From: Candidatus Bathyarchaeota archaeon
GTDB lineage: Archaea; Thermoproteota; Bathyarchaeia; Bathyarchaeales; Bathycorpusculaceae
Direction: 5' to 3'
Assembly (NCBI GenBank): GCA_026014665.1
Contig: JAOZHX010000004.1
Coordinates: 1 to 64,000, forward strand
Length of the DNA stretch: 64,000 bases
The translations under genes were made by a program, and so were the position numbers. This document shows positions 58,123 to 64,000 of the stretch, in pieces; position 1 is the first letter of the stretch, and every line of letters begins with the position of its first letter. The notes beneath the pieces are model-generated. The model was not told the origin of the DNA, ran no database searches, and saw nothing but the letters and a program-made list of their open reading frames with translations.

Positions 58123-59070
58123 CTAATCAGGCAACTCAAGATTCAACTGTTTTTTAAGCGTCTTGTAGCGATTACGTACAGTAACCTCAGTTACGCCCGC
58201 AGCTTCAGCAATGTCTTTTTGCGTCTTCTTCTCGTTGTTCTGCAAACACGCAATGTAGAGTGCAGCAGCAGCCAACCCCATCGGATCCTTTCCTGCAGCA
58301 GCACGTTTTCGCCTAGCTTCACGCAAGATGTTTATAGCAGCACCCTGTGTCTTTCCTGAAATCCCTGTTTTCTCCGCTATCTTCGAAACATACGTCAAAG
58401 GATCGGCAATCGGCATGTGAACCTCCAATTCGCGCAACAACAACCGATAGCACCTAGCAACATCTTTCTTATCGACTAAACTAGCTTCAGCAATTTCACG
58501 CAACGTACGCGGCGTACCGCTTCCACGACAAGCAGCATACAACGCAGCAGCAGCGATAGCAGCAATGGAGCGTCCACGAACCAAACCCTTATCAAGGGCT
58601 TTCCTGTAAACGACAGCAGCTTTTTCTTTAATCGGTGGTGGAATGTAGACTTTATCGGATAACCGGTCAAGTTCAGCCATGGCTTGAGCCAAGTTGCGGT
58701 CAATCGAGGAGTGCACTCGGCTTCTAATCTGCCATTTCCTCAAGCGCCACATCTGCAACCTAGTTGAAAGCGGCAACTTCCTGCCAAACGCATCGCGATC
58801 CACCTGGCTAATCGCAGTGGACAAGCCTTTATCATGGACAGAATAAGATGTGGGGACACCGACGCGGCTTCTGGAAGCTTTCTCTTCTTGGGTAAACGCA
58901 CGCCACTCTGGTCCTTTATCCATCATCTGCTCATAGAGAACCAAACCACAGTCGCCACAAACAGTCTCACCTGTATCGTAATCATGAACTAGGTTCTCGC
59001 CACCGCACTCTGGACACTTATCAGCAGAGCGCTGGGTTGCTCGTTGGGGGGCTTCTTTTTTTAGACTCAT
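58123..59070 (-). CDS. tfb: Transcription initiation factor TFB
   Basis: A protein of 315 residues that recruits RNA polymerase to TBP-bound promoters. N-terminal zinc ribbon CPECGGENLVHDYDTGETVC and GDCGLVL, B-finger/linker region with GPEWRAFTQEEKASRSRVGV, then two cyclin folds (AAIAAAALYAACRGSGTPRT and MGLAAAALYIACLQNNEKKT). The last helix-turn-helix (EVTVRNRYKTLKKQLNLE) contacts the BRE element. Length and motifs complete. Confidence 0.97.
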   Translation of the reverse strand: MSLKKEAPQRATQRSADKCPECGGENLVHDYDTGETVCGDCGLVLYEQMMDKGPEWRAFTQEEKASRSRVGVPTSYSVHDKGLSTAISQVDRDAFGRKLPLSTRLQMWRLRKWQIRSRVHSSIDRNLAQAMAELDRLSDKVYIPPPIKEKAAVVYRKALDKGLVRGRSIAAIAAAALYAACRGSGTPRTLREIAEASLVDKKDVARCYRLLLRELEVHMPIADPLTYVSKIAEKTGISGKTQGAAINILREARRKRAAAGKDPMGLAAAALYIACLQNNEKKTQKDIAEAAGVTEVTVRNRYKTLKKQLNLELPD

Positions 59071-59446
59071 ATCTTCCTACCTCACTTGGAAATGCGTAGA
59101 ACCGTCACCATAGGCCAATCTGGCTAGAAATAGTACATTCGGCCCGCGCAAACTAAGCTGAGTAACAGATTTAATATTTAAGCTTTATGGTTTATTAAAC
59201 CTATTGCACACAATACAATCGATTTCCGCACCATAGATAAACCCTGTGGATGGAAATTAACGTAAGAATGTGTAAAAGTGCCGGCGCCGCAGCGTTAAAA
59301 AATCAAGCAGTACTCTCTACCTTTCAAGCTTTCGAGGTCATGCGAGTATTCCATCTCAACAAAATAGGGGAACTCTTATTAAGAAAAAATATGCCCTTTA
59401 ACCTCTAATTATAAATAAAAGAACGCTTAAGTTGAAGCGGTGCTGC
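59071..59446. other. Intergenic region between tfb and tRNA-Gln
   Basis: No gene seen. It holds A/T-rich segments that fit divergent promoters: TTTAATATTTAAGC at 59169-59182 for tfb (minus strand) and TTATAAATAAAAG at 59409-59421, about 26-38 bases before the tRNA, as its TATA box. Confidence 0.45.
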
Positions 59447-59519
59447 AGCCCGTTGGTGTAGTGGTCAAGCATATCGGGCTTTGGACCCGACGACGAGAGT
59501 TCGAATCTCTCACGGGCTA
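59447..59519 (+). tRNA. tRNA-Gln (anticodon TTG)
   Basis: A 73-base cloverleaf: acceptor AGCCCGT / ACGGGCT (7 bp), D arm with GTAGTGGTCAA loop, anticodon stem TCGGG / CCCGA around CTTTGGA (anticodon TTG), T arm GAGAG TTCGAAT CTCTC, discriminator A. The 3' CCA is not encoded. The A1-T72 pair is as expected for archaeal tRNA-Gln. No intron. Not used as an insertion site, as far as I can see. Confidence 0.93.
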
Positions 59520-59776
59520 CTTAACTCTCTACATAATTTCAGAAGAAATGACAAAAGCCTTTGGGCATTAAGAAACAGCGAAAAATACAACTTAGAGCGT
59601 GTTATGAAGCGGTCGACCCTTGGATGGGCAAGTTCCACGTGGCCAAGTTAAGCCCATGGCGGTGTTAGATGCTCCCTAGCTTACTTAAGATTTTGGAAAA
59701 GCTCGCAGATTCTAAACTCATGGAATATCGTCGAGCAATGGCGTTTAAGAGATTACTTAATTTTCTTATAATAAAA
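59520..59776. other. Intergenic region with a structured segment
   Basis: No gene seen. At about 59620-59657 the DNA holds nested inverted repeats: ATGGGC / GCCCAT as outer arms and CCACGTGG inside, with AAGTT near each arm. The AAGTTAAGCCC string recalls 5S rRNA, but no 5S acceptor helix or overall match could be made. It may be a small RNA or an operator. Confidence 0.35.
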
Positions 59777-59794
59777 TTTAAATATTGTTATAAT
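59777..59794 (+). promoter_or_regulatory. Shared motif TTTAAATATTGTTATAAT (copy 1)
   Basis: An 18-base string that differs in one base from 60633-60650. It ends 52 bases before ATG 59847 and about 14 bases before a TATA-like TGTAATATC. The presence of the same motif before two neighbouring genes with a functional link suggests one regulator. Confidence 0.5.
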
Positions 59795-59846
59795 CTGTAG
59801 GATAGACTGTAATATCTTCACTCTGCTTAGGAATTCGTGATAAGTA

Positions 59847-60170
59847 ATGTCCGAGGGGCATGTGAGAATCAGAAGTTGGGAAGAATTCAAACGCTTAGTT
59901 GATGAAAAGAAGCCTGGATCAATCGTTTTTATTCTTGAACAAAACGGCTTCTCACCAAACAAAGAACTCACAACTCTAAAGCTAATAATGCTCCACGATA
60001 AGCGCTATTACATGTTCTACGACTTTCCGAAGGGCGATGCTCTTAGAGAGACAGGCATCGCATTTCATAAGGACAAGAACGGCATTCCTAACTTGGATGA
60101 GGATGAAGTCAAGGCTTTTCTGGAAAAACAGTTCCCGAACTTAAAAATTTATTCATTCTGGACAGCATGA
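59847..60170 (+). CDS. Uncharacterised protein, 107 residues
   Basis: Soluble alpha/beta protein: VRIRSWEEFKRLVDEKKPGS, IVFILEQNGFSPNKELTTLK, LIMLHDKRYYMFYDFPKGDA, DEDEVKAFLEKQFPNLKIYS. No cysteines, no recognised family. It precedes the first small ferredoxin gene by 15 bases and so is probably in one operon with it; the two may be partners. Confidence 0.6.
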   Translation: MSEGHVRIRSWEEFKRLVDEKKPGSIVFILEQNGFSPNKELTTLKLIMLHDKRYYMFYDFPKGDALRETGIAFHKDKNGIPNLDEDEVKAFLEKQFPNLKIYSFWTA

Positions 60171-60185
60171 GAAGAGGTAATCTGA

Positions 60186-60488
60186 ATGGCTGAAAGAGTA
60201 TTTCATGGGGTTTCCAGAAGTAAGATACCTTGGTATCCAACCATAGACTATAAAAAATGCCTCTCATGCGGAAAATGCCTAGAGTTTTGCAAGCACGGCG
60301 TCTTCGATTTTGAGGAGAAGCAAGGAAAAAGGGTGCCTTTTGTGAAGAATGCTGATAACTGTATTGTTTACTGTAACAGTTGCGACGCCATATGCCCATC
60401 AGCCGCTATTAGTCATCCTTCAAAACTGGAGATTGGAAAAATTATCAGCGAACTAAGGAAAAGGATTGAACTACGAACGAATCGCTAA
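60186..60488 (+). CDS. Small dicluster ferredoxin (copy 1)
   Basis: A protein of 100 residues: VSRSKIPWYPTIDYKKCLSC, then GKCLEFCKHGVFDFEEKQGK and CIVYCNSCDAICPSAAISHP. The first cluster motif is C-x2-C-x2-C-x3-C without the usual proline, the second C-x3-C-x2-C-x3-CP. Likely binds two 4Fe-4S clusters. It is a paralogue of the gene at 60683 (shared IPW-P-IDY-KC and C-V-C-CP-AI-HPS). Partner enzymes unknown. Confidence 0.85.
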   Translation: MAERVFHGVSRSKIPWYPTIDYKKCLSCGKCLEFCKHGVFDFEEKQGKRVPFVKNADNCIVYCNSCDAICPSAAISHPSKLEIGKIISELRKRIELRTNR

Positions 60489-60632
60489 ATCGCTTATCTT
60501 CCTGCCTATTTAAAAGAAGAGGATGATGTGAGACAAGAGCAAACAAGCGACGATGTCTTTTCTCGTATGCACAATTGATTTTCTGGTTATCCGCATCATC
60601 GCCTGATAATTTTTAACGAGTTAATAACAATA

Positions 60633-60650
60633 TTTAAATATTGTGATAAT
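60633..60650 (+). promoter_or_regulatory. Shared motif TTTAAATATTGTGATAAT (copy 2) within a perfect palindrome
   Basis: It overlaps a perfect 18-bp palindrome ACAATATTTAAATATTGT at 60627-60644, just upstream of TCTATATG, the likely TATA box of the ferredoxin at 60683. Copy 1 at 59777 keeps the right half well and the left half poorly (ATAAAATTT). TGATAATTTC also occurs before the ATPase at about 61015. This looks like a dimeric regulator site. Confidence 0.55.
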
Positions 60651-60682
60651 TTCTATATGTCCTAAAAAAAGAGTGACAAAAC

Positions 60683-60964
60683 ATGTCTGAAGAAACATAT
60701 GAGGGGATCCCTCGTGAAAAAATCCCTTGGAACCCAAAGATCGACTACGATAAATGCATAACCTGCGGAAAATGCGTTGATTACTGTCATGTGGGTGCTT
60801 TCAGTTTTGAAGAAAAAGACGGCCAAAAAAGAACGGTGGTAAACCCAAACAAATGCATAGTATTCTGCAGAGGTTGCGAAGATGTCTGCCCTGCAGGCGC
60901 TATAACGCATCCATCGGAAGAGGAAACCCAAAAGATAATCGATGACTTAAAATCAAAAGAATAA
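60683..60964 (+). CDS. Small dicluster ferredoxin (copy 2)
   Basis: A protein of 93 residues with GIPREKIPWNPKIDYDKCIT, CGKCVDYCHVGAFSFEEKDG and CIVFCRGCEDVCPAGAITHP. Same cluster spacing as copy 1. Own TATA box (TCTATATG at about 60651-60658) places transcription start at or near the ATG. An AATAATATTTAAAT palindrome lies directly upstream. It is 87 bases before the P-type ATPase, which may be under separate control. Confidence 0.87.
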   Translation: MSEETYEGIPREKIPWNPKIDYDKCITCGKCVDYCHVGAFSFEEKDGQKRTVVNPNKCIVFCRGCEDVCPAGAITHPSEEETQKIIDDLKSKE

Positions 60965-61051
60965 ATAAGGGGTGTACCACGTTTATCTCTGCCAAATAGC
61001 TCTATTTTTTAGCATGATAATTTCAACTTCCAACTTTTCAGAAGTGAGAAA

Positions 61052-63481
61052 ATGGAGAAAGAACTAAAAGGGCTTCAAGCAACGAATTTAGAGACAGGAT
61101 TGAGTAACCAAGAGGTTAAGGAAAGATTAGCAATCTACGGGTACAACGAAGTACCAGAGAAGAAAGTAAGCTTTCTTGCAAGGCTAGGAAAACGTTTCTG
61201 GGGTATCATACCTTGGATGCTTGAAGCCACAGCTATTGTCACCTTCATTCTGGGCAAGTATCCGCAGGCGCTCGTAATAGTTTTCCTCCTTCTATTCAAC
61301 GCTGGGATGTCTCTATGGCGGGAAGGCAGAGCTAAAGCAGCCATGGCCAGACTCAAGCAGAGATTAAGAATCCAAAGTCGCGTCAAAAGAGATGGTCAAT
61401 GGTCAACCATCCCTGCGCGAGAACTTGTTCCTGGCGACGTTGTCCGAGTTCGAATCGGCGACTTGCTGCCCGCTGACGTTAGAGTGGTTGATGGTTCTCT
61501 AAGTTTAGACCAGTCAGTGCTCACGGGTGAGTCTGGAACTGTGGATAAGTCTACAGGCGAGATAGCGTATTCAGGGTCAGCTGTCAAGCGTGGGGAAGCC
61601 ACTGGCATAGTTGATGCGACAGGCGTAAAGACATATTTTGGAAGAACTATTTCTCTGCTTGAGATGGCAAAACCAAAGCTTCACATGGAAGAAGTCACCG
61701 TCAAAGTTGCGCGGCAACTTGCCATACTGGTCTTAGCATCTCTCCTCATAGTTTTCGTTTACGCTGTATTGACTGGGTTCGAACTTGCAGTGTTACTGCC
61801 GCTTGCTGGTGTGTTGCTTGTTGCTTCAGTGCCAGTCGCTATGCCTACGATGTTTACCGTTAACATGGCGCTTGGTTCATCGGTTCTTGCCAAACAAGGC
61901 GTATTAGTTACAAGGCTTAGCGCAACAGAGGATGCTGCCACAATGGATGTCTTGTGCGTGGACAAAACTGGCACAATTACCATCAATAAGCTCTTTGTGG
62001 AAGAGGAAGTGCCACTCAACGGATTTAGCCAAAACGATGTACTATTCTACGGTGCACTTGCCTCAAATGAAGCTAATCAAGACCCAATCGATATAGCATT
62101 TTTAACTGCTGCCGCAGAGGCTCACATACCCTTAGACGGTTATACGCAAGCGGAATTTGTTCCATTCGACCCTAAAACCAGAATGACTGAAGCCACAATC
62201 AGCAAAGCTGATGAAAAATTCTTTGTTGGAAAAGGCTCCTTTGATACAATATGTGCTGTTTGTAACGTTCCTGAAGAAGAGGCAAAAGCGATGGTCAAAT
62301 TCGCCGAGGAACTTTCTGCAAAAGGGTTGAGGGTAATCGCTGTGGCTAAAGGATCCGACCGAAGTAAACTGGAGTTTGTTGGACTTGCAGGAATCGCCGA
62401 CAGGGTACGAGAGGATTCACGCCAGATCCTTGATCAAATCCGAGGATTAGGCGTGGAGGTGAAGATGCTTACTGGGGATTCGCTTCCGGTTGCCAAAAAC
62501 ATCGCCATGCAAGTGGGGTTAGGCAAAAATGTGACAACTATGTCGAAGATACAGGAAGCTGAAACCAAAGCAACACCAGTGGATTCAGTAATCGAAGACA
62601 GCCACGGCATCGCCCAAATCTATCCTGAAGACAAATTCAGTATAGTGAAGACTCTTCAACGCATTGGGCATGTAGTGGGTATGACCGGTGATGGCGTAAA
62701 TGATGCGCCGGCTTTAGGACAGGCTGAAGTTGGTATCGCAGTGAAGAACGCAACAGACATTGCTAAAGACTCTGCGAGCGCAGTTCTAACGGTTGAAGGC
62801 CTTGGCGGCATAACATCTATGATTAAAACGTCAAGGATCATCTACCAGAGAATCTATAGCTGGGCTTTGATGATGGTTGCTCGAAAACTTCATATTGCTG
62901 GCTTCATCGTTGTGATGCTTTTTCTTACACATTCATTGATGCTGTCGATAACGGGTACGGTGCTGCTATTGTTCTTAGGCGACTTCGTGTCTATGTCTAT
63001 ATCAACCGATAATGTCAGCTCCTCGAAGAAGCCTGATACGTTTGATATGCGTAGGCTATTTGGAGTCAGTGGCTCACTTGGTGTACTGATGACTATTGAA
63101 AGTGCAATCTTTACGGTATTTGCCCTGTCATACTTTGGGTTAATCGGCAACGTGGAGAAAATCTATACATTCGGGTTTGCTTACTTGAATCTGGCAGGAG
63201 TATCCGCGCTGATGATTGTTCGTGAACGCGACCACTTTTGGAAATCAAAACCTAGCAGGTTCTTAAGCATTACAGTCTTAGCCGAGGTCCTGTTTGTAAT
63301 TGCCATTTCCATCTTTGGCGTCTTAGAGCTTGCACCGCTTGGCTTCATACCTGTGCTGGCAATCCTTGGCTATGCTTTGCTAACAACCTTCCTAATCAAC
63401 GACCCCATAAAAGTGTACCTTATGCGCAAATTCAAGACAACACCAAAGGTTAAGCAATCAGAGGCTGTTGCCCATGGCTAG
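61052..63481 (+). CDS. P3A-type H+-transporting ATPase
   Basis: A protein of 809 residues with the P-type ATPase motifs: LTGES, CVDKTGTIT with the phosphorylated Asp (Ile replaces the usual Leu of TLT), KGSFDTIC in the nucleotide domain, MLTGDSLPVAKNIA and MTGDGVNDAPAL. VASVPVAMPTMFTVNMALGS in the fourth helix and the short cytoplasmic domains match plasma-membrane proton pumps of plants, fungi and archaea. It would extrude protons at the cost of ATP. Overlaps the following ferredoxin-like gene by 8 bases. Confidence 0.93.
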   Translation: MEKELKGLQATNLETGLSNQEVKERLAIYGYNEVPEKKVSFLARLGKRFWGIIPWMLEATAIVTFILGKYPQALVIVFLLLFNAGMSLWREGRAKAAMARLKQRLRIQSRVKRDGQWSTIPARELVPGDVVRVRIGDLLPADVRVVDGSLSLDQSVLTGESGTVDKSTGEIAYSGSAVKRGEATGIVDATGVKTYFGRTISLLEMAKPKLHMEEVTVKVARQLAILVLASLLIVFVYAVLTGFELAVLLPLAGVLLVASVPVAMPTMFTVNMALGSSVLAKQGVLVTRLSATEDAATMDVLCVDKTGTITINKLFVEEEVPLNGFSQNDVLFYGALASNEANQDPIDIAFLTAAAEAHIPLDGYTQAEFVPFDPKTRMTEATISKADEKFFVGKGSFDTICAVCNVPEEEAKAMVKFAEELSAKGLRVIAVAKGSDRSKLEFVGLAGIADRVREDSRQILDQIRGLGVEVKMLTGDSLPVAKNIAMQVGLGKNVTTMSKIQEAETKATPVDSVIEDSHGIAQIYPEDKFSIVKTLQRIGHVVGMTGDGVNDAPALGQAEVGIAVKNATDIAKDSASAVLTVEGLGGITSMIKTSRIIYQRIYSWALMMVARKLHIAGFIVVMLFLTHSLMLSITGTVLLLFLGDFVSMSISTDNVSSSKKPDTFDMRRLFGVSGSLGVLMTIESAIFTVFALSYFGLIGNVEKIYTFGFAYLNLAGVSALMIVRERDHFWKSKPSRFLSITVLAEVLFVIAISIFGVLELAPLGFIPVLAILGYALLTTFLINDPIKVYLMRKFKTTPKVKQSEAVAHG

Positions 63482-63845
63482 CTCTGATGGTCCATGGTTC
63501 CCCACAATCTTCGCTGACAAATGTGACGGTTGCGCCAAAACTGGCAAGCCACGCTGCATTGAATTTTGTCCAAACGGCGTCTTTGAAATGAAAGAAGGAA
63601 AGGCATTTGTTGCTTTTCCAGCTAAATGCGGTGGCGGCTGTTCTACGCTTCATTGTTCAGCGTGCGCACCTCTTTGCCATAAGAAGGCAATAGTTTTTCC
63701 ATCAAGCTTTACCTCAAGCTGTTGCTTGCCAAAAGGAGAAGGGGGTAAAGATATGCTGCGAAAAACAACTTGCGAGATATGCGGTAAACAATACTGGACA
63801 AACAGAGAAAGCGATTTGTGTTTTGATTGTGAATCAAAGAGGTGA
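63474..63845 (+). CDS. Cys-rich ferredoxin-like protein with C-terminal zinc ribbon
   Basis: About 123 residues. The first part is like the two small ferredoxins but with insertions: CDGCAKTGKPRCIEFCPNGV and CGGGCSTLHCSACAPLCHKK. Then SSCCLPKGEGG and a C-terminal zinc ribbon CEICGKQYWTNRESDLC and FDC. The start overlaps the ATPase, so the two are made together; a redox or metal sensing role for the pump is conceivable. ATG 63474 chosen. Confidence 0.75.
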   Translation: MASSDGPWFPTIFADKCDGCAKTGKPRCIEFCPNGVFEMKEGKAFVAFPAKCGGGCSTLHCSACAPLCHKKAIVFPSSFTSSCCLPKGEGGKDMLRKTTCEICGKQYWTNRESDLCFDCESKR

Positions 63846-63861
63846 AGCTCCTTAATCACCA

Positions 63862-64000
63862 TTAGGTCTGCTTATCTTGGAATGTTCCATGACGTAAGAA
63901 CGCTCGTGCTATAAACGGCACTATCACGCCAGCTAGCACGCGCGGTAAGAAGGCAAGTAGCAATCCCGAGATGCTTATCCCACCAAGAATGGGCGAAAAT
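63862..64000 (-). CDS. Membrane protein, C-terminal part (cut by window end)
   Basis: The minus-strand frame enters from the window edge and reads SPILGGISISGLLLAFLPRV, LAGVIVPFIARAFLRHGTFQ, then DKQT and a stop. One or two hydrophobic helices are visible. No family can be given from 45 residues. Convergent with the Cys-rich gene, 17 bases apart. Confidence 0.5.
   Translation of the reverse strand, partial: FSPILGGISISGLLLAFLPRVLAGVIVPFIARAFLRHGTFQDKQT

Noticed and set aside
59610-59700. 5S rRNA gene
   Set aside because: Only AAGTTAAGCCC matches; no closing helix I, no helix IV/V, and the following bases do not fit.
1-64000. CRISPR array or cas genes
   Set aside because: No regularly spaced repeats and no Cas-like protein were seen anywhere in the window.
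1-64000. Complete insertion sequence or transposase
   Set aside because: No transposase with a recognisable DDE or serine/tyrosine recombinase motif was found; the 240-bp repeats lack terminal inverted repeats.

Overview
The window is a stretch of an archaeal chromosome, most likely from Candidatus Bathyarchaeia (the MCG lineage) or a close relative in the Thermoproteota/TACK group. That placement is an inference. What is seen directly is archaeal: transcription factor TFB, initiation factor aIF1, the archaeal shikimate route (ADH synthase, type II DHQ synthase, GHMP-type shikimate kinase), the archaeal aspartate-semialdehyde sulfurtransferase set for homocysteine, RPA-like OB-fold proteins, TATA boxes about 25-35 bp before genes, many TTG/GTG starts and ATGA/TTGA gene overlaps. 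No 16S rRNA or polymerase gene is present to settle the lineage.

Layout. 0.2-4 kb: membrane and envelope-type genes on the minus strand (CPBP protease, DUF1616 protein, a glycosyltransferase split by a one-base frameshift, small unknowns). 4-9 kb: hydrogenase maturation genes, hypE convergent with hypF-hypC-hypD. 9.6-14.4 kb: Hsp20, a SWIM zinc-finger protein, tandem TIGR00304 membrane proteins, an RPA-like protein, a ferredoxin and a luciferase-like oxidoreductase. 15-17.7 kb: three genes that make homocysteine from aspartate semialdehyde. 17.8-28.7 kb: a long operon starting with aspartokinase and running through the complete shikimate pathway to chorismate mutase, an aminotransferase and prephenate dehydrogenase. 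36.2-28.7 kb, opposite strand: ilvB-ilvN-leuC-leuD-leuB-leuA-pheA. The two amino-acid operons converge and together supply Tyr, Phe and branched-chain amino acids.

37-52 kb holds a head-tail (Caudoviricetes-like) structural cluster: maturation protease, decoration protein, HK97-fold capsid, portal, neck, tail terminator, tail tube, tail chaperones, a very short tape-measure protein and a hub. I see no terminase, integrase, lysis or replication gene. It is bounded on each side by a ribbon-helix-helix regulator, and an operator-like set of three 11-bp direct repeats lies between the left regulator and the structural operon. 52-59 kb returns to cellular genes (LarA, RimI, aIF1, TFB, several tiny Cys-rich proteins) and a tRNA-Gln. 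59.8-64 kb has small ferredoxins, a P3A-type proton-pump ATPase and the edge of another membrane protein.

The strongest new signal is at 17816-17902: a 28-codon leader peptide ending in a dense run of Tyr and Phe codons, placed between a TATA box and a perfect 10-bp hairpin directly in front of the aromatic amino-acid operon. It has the form of a ribosome-mediated attenuator, a control mode I do not know to be established in archaea. Second in interest are a UUUUUUA slippery site that should produce a G/GT tail-chaperone frameshift, an (alpha/alpha) toroid fused to a viral neck protein, the RHH operator, and a shared 18-bp palindrome-related motif before the ferredoxin genes.
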